Origin: Agapanthus africanus
Taxonomy: Eukaryota > Streptophyta > Magnoliopsida > Asparagales > Amaryllidaceae
DNA: 64,000 nt
NCBI GenBank assembly: GCA_030015575.1
Contig: JASDDO010000024.1
Coordinates: 221,236,996 to 221,300,995 of the forward strand
Direction: 5' to 3'
The notes below the pieces were generated by a model. It saw nothing but the letters and a program-made list of their open reading frames with translations, was not told the DNA's origin and made no database searches. The position numbers were made by a program, and so were the translations under genes. Positions 47,615 to 58,948 of the stretch are shown piece by piece (position 1 is the first letter of the stretch; each line of letters starts with the position of its first letter).

Positions 47615-47905
47615 CTACTTTTGGCTTGGACCATCAACTGAGGCCAACATGAGCCACTTGGTATTCACACAATCCCTTTCCGATGTCTTATGGATATCAA
47701 TATCCATGACGGTGGAAACTGGACCTGAGACGGCAGGGGTTTTATTAGTGATGAGGTGTCCCAACTTGTCATGGGCAATGGACATCTGGACAGACCTTTG
47801 CCAGTCATTATAGTCAGATTCAGTCATTTTATTATCTAGATGTAACCTATGTCTGGTCACTGGGTCGCTGCAATTAAGAGAGAGAGAGAAAAAAACACTT
47901 AGCAT
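47615..47905 (-). pseudogene. gag: Outer copia gag, N-terminal part
   Basis: 96 codons including LDNKMTESDYNDWQRSVQMSIAHDKL and VSTVMDIDIHKTSERDCVNTKWLML. The pattern of a Trp-containing first helix followed by a DCVNxKWLML-type segment is the copia gag N-terminal domain. It lies in another frame from the following 47525-46368 segment, so a frameshift near 47530-47610 breaks gag. Probable start: the Met of MTESDYNDW or the upstream Met at 47905. Confidence 0.8.
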
Positions 47906-49422
47906 GATGCTCTTGCAAGTTTAGATTGGTTTTTAATTTATCTAAACAGGATGGCTTCCACTGTTTCTTGAATCTTTCCTCAAACCATAAAAGAAGAATT
48001 AGTCAGGATTAATCTCACTGTACAATACTTGCTTAACCGTTCAGCCAGGCGAGTGTCGGTACTTCGAGAGAGGTTTTATGACGCTTTCGCGAAGTTCCTT
48101 AATTAAATAATCTCTTTTCCCTGGAGGCGTAGCCCCGCTAACACTGTTCTAGACACCTACTTGGTTTATAGCATTGATCGTTTAAGTGAAAAAATCTCCC
48201 GAGGAGTAACGGATACTCACAGTAGGATCGGGATCTAAATATCATTGTGTGATAATGCTGAAGGAATCCTACCAACATTATCAAACTCCAAATGGTATGC
48301 AGCACCAGCAAGTTTCAGTTTCTTTAGAAACTCCCGATGTGGATTTTTGCCCCATGCTCTTATGACCTTGACGAAGGTCAACAAATCATAATTCACATGT
48401 CAAGTTCTACCCATCATTGTCCAGGTTAATTTGAACCCACCCGTATATACCCTTGACGAAGGTCAACAAGGTAATACGATTGTCCCAAACCAACGCATCT
48501 ATCTATGCTATATATGAATACGCAGCAGCTGGCGAAGGTCAACAAATATAGCTTGAATATTACTGAATATTCATATGAAATGACGAAGGGCTACGAATGG
48601 TTTTGGTGAAACCATGAATGTAGTGAACTTGATATAATCGAAGGAACCTGATAGCTTTTAAAAGGAGTGGTTTAAGCTCCGCATTTAAAAGTTTTGCTGT
48701 TTTGGAAAAACCGAGTGGTTTTGAAATTGTTCCAACGATTCAACTTTGGTTTGTTTTCTTTGCATTAATATAATACGTCCCATCAATTAATCCTACCATT
48801 GCAGAAAACAACGAAAATATGACGCACGCTTATGCCATTCGCATTCGCAACTGGGCCCCATCATCACCCGTTAGGTTACTTAACTAACGACAGAGCGGGG
48901 GCTGGACTAGCGCGGATACAAAACATAAGCAATGCCTACTAGATATCATATATAGATATATACATTCGTCAGATGCAATGATAGCCATTCCAGATCACAG
49001 ATGAACACATTGGATATACTAGGAATCCGCGTTTCGTTTGAGCCTCCAAGGAAAGACGGATTACACGGTCGCAATGAATAGCCAAATCCCACCCTAGACC
49101 CCTACGGGTGCGGCAAACTACCCGCCAAATACCCGAAGTGAAGCAATCTCCCTCAACAACATGAGTAGGCCACTCAACACTTCAAAGTACCCGGTAGTTT
49201 GTGCACCCCACCTTGGGTCTATCCTAGGAGCAAAAATAGTAAAAGAAATAATATACAATGGTGGCTACAACCTCAACCCGGATGTGCGACCATAAAATAA
49301 TATTACATCAATTTATAATTTATATCAAATGAAAGATAAAAACACTCATCTCACATCCCTGGCTATTCATCCACGACAATCCAACAAGTTCATATACACA
49401 AACCAATATCACTGAACACAGA
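47906..49422 (-). other. Outer copia untranslated leader (gag-proximal part)
   Basis: No coding frame. It shares blocks with the nested element's leader in opposite orientation: cgttaactaacgacagagcgggg-type, cccctacgggtgcgg, gaaatcacatcggga/ccgatgtggattt, and the three-fold gtcaagg/ccttgac motif at 48365, 48451 and 48521. The other leader half is 52443-52923, beyond the inserted solo LTR. Confidence 0.7.
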
Positions 49423-52400
49423 TGTTTCCCCCAATCAGAGCAAAGCTCTATTCAAAATTCAAATTTGAAAATGAAGTAACGTTTCAGAGGCAGCGCCAAG
49501 GGCGCTGCGCCCTAAGCAGCGTACCACATGTAAAGCATGTGTGTGCTAGCGCTAGGTGCGCTGCGCTCTAAGCAGCGTACCACATGTAAAGCACGGATGC
49601 GCTAGCGCTCAGTGCGCTGTGCCCTAAGCAGCGCACCACGTGCAAAGCACATGTGCGCTGCAAGCAGCGCACCATGTCTAAAGCACGGATGCGCTAGCGC
49701 TAGGTGCGCTGCACTCTAAGGAGTGCACCATGTGCAAAGCATGGGTGCGCTAGCGCTGGAACTAAAAACTCCCCACCATCAGATCAAAGATCTAATAATA
49801 ATGATAAATCATTAATTAATCAGAATTAAATTCTGTTAAGAAAAGATTTCTCAAATCTTTCCAAACAACAAGATTGCGCTCTATAAATCAGAGCACCGTT
49901 GGATCAATGATCCAACGGTGATTAAAAATCACCAAAACACAGAATAAATTCTGTATGAAAAGGTTTACCAATCTTGTTAAAAACAAGAAGATTTCCTTCT
50001 GTAAATTAGAAGCCCTTGGATCAAAGATCCAACGATGGGAAATTCCCCAAATCAATTGAAGAAAAGATCTCCTTAACTGATTGAACTGATCAACTTGCCC
50101 TATATAAAGGCCCCAAGACTTCAAGTCTCGGGATATAGAAAAACAGAGAGAGAAACCCCCCATAAGCTTTGAGAGCTTTCAGAAAGAAGAGCCAAGCTCT
50201 CAGAGAAAGAAGATTGTTCTTCAAGGTAAAAAAAATGATGATGATGATGAACAGAGAGATGAAATCATCTCATAATTAATTAAAAAGAAGAATTCACTTC
50301 TTTAAAGATCATAGATCTACAAAGACCAAAGTCTTTCACAGAGAGATCAAAAGAATCTCATCATAAAATAAGAAGAAGAATATAATTTTTCTCACAGATC
50401 ACAGATCTACAAGACTAAGGTCTTTTATATAAAGAGATCATGAACATCTCATTATAAACAGGGGGGAAAGAATAATTCAATTCTCTTAAGGATCATAGAT
50501 CCATAAAGGCAAAGCTTTTCATCAATACAAGAGATTGAAGCATATCCTATAAAAATAAGAACTTTGTTCTTAGAACCTTGAGACAAAGAATTTAATTCTC
50601 AGAGCGCAAACTGATCTAAGTTGCATAAAAAAGCACTTTAGCGCTCCACATATAGCGCAAAGCACTGCAGAGCCTTGGCGCTCTTAATTTTAAAGAGTTT
50701 CAGCGCTCCAAATATAGCGCACTGTGCTCATCGATTGGCGCTCAGCGCCAAGCGCGACGCGTGTCCCTCACGTAGGCGCCGCTTAACAGTTAGCGCTTTG
50801 CACCCTTGAAATAGCGCTTTGCGCTCATGGACTGGCGCTCAGCGCCAAGTGCACCAGCGCTCCTCATGTGTGCGCCACTAAACTAATAGCGCTCTGCGCT
50901 CATAAACTAGCGCTCTGCGCTCATTAACTGGCGCTAGCGCCAAACGCGACACGTGTCCCTCACAGGTGCGCTACTCGGCAGAAGCGCACTGCGCTCTTTG
51001 ACTGGTGCAAAGCGCCAAGCGCACCATGTGTTGTGCTGCTAGAATATAAACTGTTCTTTAATAAGCCCCAGAGCTATGATTGAATGCTCCGCATTCAATA
51101 AAAGACAAGAATATTGTCAGGATCCAAATCAATGCTCAGCATTGCTAAAAGGGCCAAGCCCAAATAAAAGCTCAACAGCCCAAAATAAATGTTAAAACAT
51201 TTTAACTTGATTGGACTTAGCCCAAGATTGGCCATAAGTCCTCAACTCAGATTAATTGAGCTCATAAATCCTTGATCTTAGCCCCAAATTAGACTACAGA
51301 TCCCAACCAAAATTGGTTCAAGGGTACATCTCTTCACTTCTTTGATATTTGTCGTTGTAATCCTTCAACGTCTTCGGAGAGGTGACGGGTCCCAAAAACC
51401 ATACATTTCATAGACTATGACGTCTTTAAATTGGACTGTGGGGTCCTTAAACCCATGGGCTATGATGTCCTTAACCTCGGACCGTGGGGTCCCTTTAAGC
51501 CCATGGACTATGATGTCCTTGTCCTTAACCTCGGACTGTGGGGTCCCTTTAAGCCCATGGACTATGATGTCTTTAACCTCGGACCGGGGCCAAGGCGCTT
51601 GCTACGCCCTCTCAAGAGTGCTTCTCGAACCACCGAAAAAAGCCTTTCTACTTACGATATTTAGCTTCGACTGAAATGTCTAACTGTTCAGAGATTTCAC
51701 GCGAAAGAACCCTCCCCCAATCACAAGAGTACCCCACGGACTATGATGTCCTTAACCTCGGACCGTGGGGTCCTTAAGCCCATGGACTATGATGTCTTTA
51801 ACCTCGGACCGAGATGTCCTTAAACTAACATTGGACCACCATGTCCTTAAACTGGCAATCGACCGCAAAGTCCCTAAACTAAACAATAGAATCCAAATGC
51901 TCTTTTGTTGGATCTAAACGATCCTGTTAAGTTGATCTTAGTCTAAAAATTAGACTAACGTATCCTTAACAAACGTTTAAGTTGATCTTAGTCTCAAATG
52001 AGACTAACGTATCTTTAAACCCAACCCGCAAATCCAAATCTAAGAAAATACGGATTTGGACTAATCCACGCCTTATGGGCGTCAACATAAATTAGTCTCC
52101 GTATACAATCCACAGGCAACCAAAAACAAAACAAACACCCACGATACGAAGTGACCATCTGGAGAAGGAGAAAGTGGTTACCGCTAGGCGGTAGCGTAAT
52201 TAACTGCAGGGGCTTGCGCCTGCAGGGAAGAGCGTCCCCACAATCAAAACCCCCTCAAATGAGGGGGGATCTGACGAAGTCTGCTACATCGGCCGCATCC
52301 GTTTAAACCTTCGATACATGGTGTCATAAATCAACTTGGCATCTTAGGAGAGGTGGGAGGATAGCACCAAATAGCATCTGCCCCGAAATTCAGGCAAGAC

Positions 52401-52442
52401 GGACCTACGCGGTTCCGTCTCTCTATGTTTCGGCGGGGAACA
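49423..52442 (+). mobile_element. Solo LTR of an unassigned retrotransposon, 3.0 kb
   Basis: The ends are TGTTTCCCCCAATC and GGCGGGGAACA, with a perfect TSD acaga (49418-49422 and 52443-52447). A TATA box (ctatataaaggcccc, about 50099) and following AG-rich transcript-like sequence give plus orientation. There is no coding region, primer site or internal LTR repeat. It contains a GCGC-rich repeat block at 49490-49765 (unit about 56 bp around gtgcgctagcgct), another at 50690-51030, and a minisatellite at 51410-51830 (ggactatgatgtccttaacctcgg). A second copy in opposite orientation starts at 62167. Confidence 0.8.
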
Positions 52443-52923
52443 ACAGATATGCGCAACCCCCACTAATCGACGTATAGCGATTAGAAGACGTTCAGCACAT
52501 ATAACACAGATATAATCCGATTAGCTAAAGTTTATAGAATTCCGATCAAAAAATATATTTGAATCTACTCCAAGTACAACGCTGTGCACAATAATCCCTG
52601 AGCAGAAACAAAATATCCCAGAAAACACAAAACCAACACAGAGAGCACCAGAAAAAATTTGGACCAACTCGGAGTTGACTCGGCCGTGGATCCACGGCGG
52701 AATGCTTGGTTCGGCCGCGGTTCCGCGGTGGTCTGACCTACTTAGGCGCTCAAATTTCTTCAGTGTTCTAGAAAAAGCCTGCACGTATTTTTCAGGTCTC
52801 TGAAAATATTTTTAGACCTGTTTTTAAAAACGACAGAAAAGGCAATTTTTGTTCGTGTTTTCGGGATTTTTTCGAGATCGAAGTTCTAAACACTTTGCTA
52901 ACATGTTAGTTATGGTTTAGCTA
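52443..52923 (-). other. Outer copia leader, primer-site-proximal part
   Basis: Non-coding. Includes the GC-rich double palindrome at 52681-52732 (gtggatccacggc and ggccgcggttccgcgg). Confidence 0.7.
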
Positions 52924-52936
52924 GGCTCTGATACCA
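52924..52936 (-). other. Outer copia primer binding site (initiator-Met tRNA)
   Basis: Minus strand TGGTATCAGAGCC, one base from the LTR end. Confidence 0.9.
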
Positions 52937-52937
52937 C

Positions 52938-54995
52938 TGTAAGTCTATGTCGCACACCCCGCAAGCTAGCGGGGAGGCGGAACAGGTAAAAATCAAAATT
53001 TTCTTACAAAGGCAACATAGACTAAGCTAAAGGATCTTTACCAAACCATTTCTAACAAACTACAAGAGATTTATCTACTGTGCTAGAAGATTATACCTCT
53101 TGATACCGGTCCTTCGATTCTTCTCCGCTGTCCTCCTCATCTACGTGAGCTCCGAGGATCGATCCGAATTTTGGTCACCTCCACGACCTCCTTGAGTTGA
53201 AGACGATCCACCCGAGAGTCTATAGTCCGAGCTCCACCTCCAAACCGAGGTAACTAGGGCAACAAGTTTGCTAAGCTTAATGTCCTAGGTGATGTAGAGT
53301 GAGAAGATGGTTTTGTTTGTCTATTTGAATCCTAATTTTCTCAACACATGAGAGCTATAGGATTTTCTAGTGAGGAAGAAGAAGGAGCAAGCATGGGAGC
53401 TCTCATTTTTAAGAAAGAGAAAGCCAAAGAGATCATGATCCATGAGAAAAATAATACAAATCTTTTATTATGATAATTGTGATGGCAACCTTGATTTGAC
53501 CATTATCATGTCAAAATAAATGCTAAGCCAAAAGAAATATCTAGTGCTCACAAAAATATCTAAGTCAACAATGGTCAACTAGGTCAAATGGTCAACATGG
53601 TCAAATGGTCAAACCAATTAGCCATGGCACAATTATCATTAAAAAGATTAGTAAACATTTTCCACCACCTCATAATGGTTTTAATCAAGTCAATGGTCAA
53701 AACCCTAATGAGGCATCTCTTTCTTCTCTCCTCACATCCATGCATACACACCCGCATCCGCATTCCGTAGAACACGAATACTAGAAGACAAAAACTGATC
53801 CATCTGTACAATACTAGGATCCGGCTTAAACCAAATCCCATTAGTATTGTCCGCCCAAACATCATACGCGCACAAGAGCACGTAAGTGATCGTAGCCCTG
53901 CCGTAAAACCATACGGCCTCTACACTTTTTGCCCACTGCAAGGAAACTCTCTGTGTGGGACTCTAAAGACTCGACATTACGCTGGCAGTGGGTTTAACCA
54001 CAGGCCGCAAGCGGTACTAGCTGTACGTAACGGTCCCCAGGTAGATGTCGATAAGAAGGCCGATGAGGAAAACCCATCCGAACTCCTACTAATCCTGAAT
54101 GTGACAATCTCCGTAGAGTCTGGTCTGTTCGTCTAAGAGTATCGCATGTCGGGCCTAGGGGGCGGTAAACGTCAGACCCTTAATAGCGGTACAAGTCGTG
54201 TCGGAGTGTAGCCCAGAACACCTTGAGATACTACTGGAAATACTACCAGTAAATCTCGCTTGCTCTGACCAGGGACTTTTTGTAATGGCTCTCCTAGACA
54301 TAGCGCGATATCAACCACCAATATCGGGAGAGACGAATCCTGTCTAACCGCTACTGCCTCCAAGTGCTTCGGGACTGCACCCAACTACTGTCTGTTTGCA
54401 TGACTCCTTTGAGCCGTGGTAGGGCAGTAATCAAAGTACAATGGGAACACACTTGAGGTGAATTAGCAGTGTCAAGTCGACGGACTAAGCTGTACTCATG
54501 TCACCTGGGAACTGTTATCTGACGATAGGTATAGTACCAACCAACAGTTCCTGACGAGTCCTGTCCAGTGTACTCGTAACCTAACGAGCACCCGCACACT
54601 ATCTCCAGTACGACGTACTAATGGCTGTGGGACAGACCATCTCCCCTGCTGGGATGAGAAGCATATACACTAGTCTACTCCGGAGTATCCATGCCCCGTC
54701 TCGATAATCCTACGACTACGGACCTGTATAAGGATGTGCTTGTAGATTATCCAGCCCCCACTAGTGTGACTGCCATCACAACACTGGTAATCAAGCAAAG
54801 ATCCTAAGGGCTCCACTAATATATATAGGCGATATGCTAAAAGAAACACATGCACATATTAAAGTGGAAACACCAAGTAGCATACTACCATTTTGAGCAA
54901 GACTGTCAATACAACTGTGAATATCCCAAGCTTCCATTAAGTAATATACAAACTAGTATGATACAATAATGGCCCCTAGGGCATATACACTAACA
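52938..54995 (-). repeat. Outer copia 5' LTR
   Basis: 2,058 bp, same termini as 32161-34198 with scattered substitutions and a small duplication (ggtcaacatggtcaaat, about 53590). Confidence 0.95.
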
Positions 54996-55278
54996 GTTAC
55001 ATGCAACTTATTAGAAGTTTCAGGAAACTACTTAGAAGTTAAAGGTAAGTTGTTAGAAATTAAAGGCAAGTGAATAGAAATGAAAAGCAACTGCTTACAA
55101 ATTACAGGCAACTGCCTAGAAGTTATAGGCAACTTATCAGAAATTACAGGCAGTGTCTAGATATTACATGTTACTAATTAGAAGTTATATGCAACTGGTT
55201 AGAAGTTACAGATAGTTTATTAGAAGTTACATGCAACTAATTTGAAGTTAAAAGAAAGTGCATACAAATTGCATGCAA
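54996..55278 (-). repeat. 21-24 bp tandem array, reverse orientation, part 3
   Basis: About 12 degenerate copies of agaagttacaggcaact/agaagttacatgcaact. The first five bases gttac are the right TSD of the outer copia element. Its far flank (55279-55380) is unassigned AT-rich DNA up to the gypsy LTR. Confidence 0.85.
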
Positions 55279-55380
55279 CTAAATAAAAGATACATGTTAA
55301 ACAGTAAGCTTACAAAACTTAGAATAAAACAGAAAAAGAAATCTGGAACAATTAAGAAGAACCGAGTCAGAGATTGTAGT

Positions 55381-56590
55381 TGTCACGCCCCGCTTCCTGG
55401 TGTACGGGGAGGGAACGCGACGAGGCCCGCTACGTATTTACTCAGAAGTAAACACTCTACGCGTATCTAAGCAATATAAAGTAAAGGTACACAAGAAAAA
55501 GACAATAGATGTAATTGAACAACAATTTTGTTTTATTAACAATTCTTTACAAGTACAACTGGAAATATAAATACATGAATAGAAAGCAATGCCTAAACAA
55601 TGGTATGAACTGAAATGAAAAGTATGTACAAGTATCTAAAGCTCGGGGTCAAAGGTTAACTGCTCCAAGTCTTCAGTACTGGGCTCGATCTCTAATGATT
55701 CCGATCCAGCTGACAACATTCCAAAGAAAGAAGAAAAGGAATGTCGTCAGCGAACAATCGCTCGGTAAGTCCCAAAGATGGGTAGAGATAGAATAGACAG
55801 AAAGAGAGTATAACTAGTAATGTTTGATTATAATATTAACGCAGTTGTTTGTAGCTTGGTACAGAATATGCCAGTGTATACGAGAGGAGTTCCACTATTC
55901 CGGAGACTAAGGTATACGGAGCACAAGGAACCGTTCGGCCACGGTACAACGGCAATAGATATTCAGGTTAGGTGTATTATAGTTACAGTCTCGTGCCACT
56001 TCTAACACATTCCGCACCAATCTACCCCTTTAAAACCCCGTAATGTCTTTTGTATTGATTGTATTGTTTTGTTATATAGATGGATGACTTGCCGAAACCA
56101 TGATATCAGTAAACAAAATGGATATAAATGGATAGTCATGTAAACAGAGTATATCCATGGTTCGGTTCAGTCAATATAGATCGATATAGATTGAATAAAC
56201 GGATTCATATTGAATTGTAGTTTATACTTGAATCATATTCAAGTCAGATTTATTAGATTGAGACTCAGTCTGAGTCAGACACTTTGAAAAGAAATTGAAG
56301 TCCTGAATTAGTTTTGATATTATCGGTAACTGCTGCACATGGACGGCAGGATTTGTGTATTTTTCCAGACAATTACTGTGTTGATAACACCGTTTGTTAG
56401 ATTGTCTACCTTAGATAGGCAAGCACCCACATTCTCCGGCTCCTCGAGGCTCAAGAGAATTGGTTCCACTTAAACCTATATATACTTTGTTTCTTATTGT
56501 AATTTAGTATAACTTGAGGGGGTTTTATGTAAAAATAGTTTGATATAATTTCAAAATACATCTCAAGTATTTAATTATCGTCTTTAGGGT
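55381..56590 (-). repeat. Gypsy 3' LTR (5' part missing)
   Basis: Matches 60408-61593 along its length (ctacgtatttactcagaagtaaac, tggtacaacggcaat, tagataggcaagcaccc). Homology stops at tctttagggttt, where integrase code begins. Confidence 0.85.
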
Positions 56591-58859
56591 TTCCATTCTG
56601 GGATAGATAACGGTTGAAGTAAACCAGCTGTTCTGTGATGTTCAACTTTTACTTGCTGAGACACTAAGCATTTAGTGACGCTTCTGGCTACTTCACGCTT
56701 CATTTCATGCCACCAGTAATTTTGACGCAGATCTTTGTACATCTTTATACCTCGAGGATGTACTGAATAAGGAAAGCTGTGAGCTTCTTTCATCAACTCT
56801 TCTCGTACAGAACCTTTTGGTATACACAATCTACTGCCGTATCTCAAAGATCCGTCTTCATGGATGATGAAGTCTGTTTGAAATCCACTTTCTACTTGTT
56901 CTATGATCTTTTGCAACTTAGCATCACTTACTTGAGCTGCTTTGATCTGATTGACAATGGTAGATTGAACTTGTAAGTTCATCAAACTTGAAGCGTTACC
57001 TGGCATGACCACTTCAATCTCTATTTGATGCAAGTCTTGTTGAAGCTTCCACTGTGTGGTGAGATTCAATGCTAATGGTTGGCGACTAAGGGCATCAGGT
57101 ATTACATTCACCTTCCCCGAATGATATTGTAGGTTGATGTCGAAGTCCGCCATAAGTTCTAACCATCTTCTCTACCGCATATTCAACTCTTTCTGAGTAA
57201 ACACATATTTCAGACTCTTGTGATCTGTGTATATGTCCACTCGTTCTCCAAGAAGATAATGGCGCCAAATCTTAAGAGCAAAGATAATGGCCGTCAACTC
57301 CAAATCATGCGTCGGATAGTTGTGCTCATGGATTTTCAGCTGTCTTGATGCATAAGCTATAACTTTACCGTGCTGATGTAGAACACATCCTAATCCTTTA
57401 CCGGATGCATCGCAATGCACTTCAAAACCTCCAGATTGGTCCGGTATGACGAGAATAGGTGCTGATGTCAATCTTGACTTGAGTTCTACGAAAGCTTGTT
57501 TGCATGCTTCTGACCACACGAATTCTTCATCTTTACGTGTGAGCTTGGTCAGGGGTGTTGCAATCTTCGAAAATCCTTCAATGAACCTTCTGTAATATCC
57601 TGCTAAACCCAAGAAATTTCGAATGTCTTTCACTGCCTTCGGTATCGTCCATTCGCTTACTGCTGATATTTTAGCTGGATTTACAGAGATTCCATTGCCC
57701 GATACAATATGTCCGAGAAAATCGACTTGATCTAGCCAAAACTCGCACTTGCTGTAGTTGGCATAAAGTTGATGCTATCGTAAAGTCTCCAGGTCAATTC
57801 GTAGGTGTTCGGCATGTTCTTTCCTAATCTTAGAATACACCATGATGTCGTCGATGAAGATGACAATAAACCTGTCTAGGTACTCTCAGAAAACTTGATT
57901 CATTAGGTTCATGAATATAGCTGGTGCGTTGGTCACTCCAAATTGCAGCACAAGAAATTTGTAATGTCCACAGCGAGTTCTGAATACCGTTTTATGGATA
58001 TCAGATTCTTTGACCTTCACCTGATGATAACCCGAACGAAAATCTAACTTGGAGAAAACACAAGATCCACTTACCCGATCGAACAGATCGTCGATGCGTG
58101 GGAGTGGATACTTGTTCTTTATAGTTACTTCGTTCAGAGCTCTATAATCAATGCACATTCGATATGAACCTTCCTTCTTCTTCACAAGCAGAACTGGAGA
58201 TCCCCAACTTGAAGTGCTGGGATGAATCCACCCTTTCGTCAATAATTCGTCCAACCGAGTACGTATCTCCTTCAAACCTTTAGGGCTTAACTGATATGGT
58301 GCTTTGATCACCGGTTGTGCTCTAGGTACCATATCAATGCTGAATTCAAGAGCTCGGCCAGGAGGCAAACCTGATATGTCTTCAGTAAATACATCGTCGA
58401 ACTCTCGAACTACTTCTGGCTTCGATCCTTCCTCCGCTTGAAGTGTTGTAATCACTGTCTTCTTTGGTTTGGCTTTGTATGTACTTGGCTCCAGGGTACG
58501 GTCTCCACTTTTGAAATAAAAGACCGGACGCTCTGGAATCTCGAGCACTACCTTCCTTTGATGACAGTCAATGGTAGTATAGAATCTTCCTAGCCAATCC
58601 ATACCCAAAACGACATCGAAGTTCGGTATGTCCAGCACTTTGAAGTCGGCATAGAATTCTCTGCCGCAGACGACTACTGGACACAGGTCGTATCCCATTA
58701 CTGCCTTTAGAACGCCGTTCCATGAACTGATATTCCAGCTGGATACAAGAGGTTTGACTGGAATCACATGAGTTCGGACGAGCCGTTGCGACATAAAGCA
58801 ATGTGATACTCTAGTATCGAAGAGTGCTAGTACAGGGAGTGAGGCTACTAAGATTGTAC
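56584..58859 (-). pseudogene. pol: Gypsy pol: protease, RT, RNase H, truncated integrase
   Basis: One reading frame runs the whole way with single stops at 57886-57888 (TGA), 57775-57777 (TAG) and 57172-57174 (TAG). Each sits where the family has Arg or Gln. In order: a protease region starting [15 protein letters not shown] (the active-site Gly after Asp-Thr is Arg) and [12 protein letters not shown] with [42 protein letters not shown] and FIDDIMVYS; RNase H with [32 protein letters not shown] and [10 protein letters not shown]; an integrase zinc finger near ECLVSQQVKVEH-like code, ending AGLLQPLSIPEWKP at the LTR junction. It is chromovirus (Tekay/Del) type by overall pattern; the chromodomain region is lost. 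Confidence 0.92.
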
Positions 58860-58948
58860 CTAAGTTATGTGGGATAGGTTTTAGGTATAAGGAAAATATA
58901 TGGATATGTATATATGATGGAAAATAAAGATTGAAGGGAAAGTGTTAC
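58860..58948 (-). other. Candidate 89-bp intron between gypsy gag and pol
   Basis: The minus strand begins gtaacactttccc and ends cataacttag. It is AT- and pyrimidine-rich. Its removal joins codons ...QVIT and TILVAS through a shared Gly codon (G|GT) and carries the gag frame exactly into the pol frame. QVITGT before the protease is the usual uninterrupted family sequence. It could alternatively be a random insertion, but the GT-AG ends and exact phase argue for an intron. Confidence 0.6.

Larger units (their letters stand above)
32161..54995 (-). mobile_element. Ty1/copia retrotransposon (decayed), 22.8 kb with nested inserts
   Basis: The LTRs are 32161-34198 and 52938-54995. On the minus strand they start TGTTAGTGTATATGCCC and end GACATAGACTTACA. 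The TSD is gttac (32156-32160 and 54996-55000), perfect. The primer site is at 52924-52936 and the polypurine tract at 34199-34211. On the minus strand gag, protease, integrase, RT and RNase H fragments run in the Ty1/copia order from 47905 down to 34213, with frameshifts and stops. Two later insertions lie inside: 34483-44387 (in RNase H) and 49423-52442 (in the leader). Differences between the LTRs, including a 15-bp duplication near 53590, indicate an older insertion than the nested one. Confidence 0.95.
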
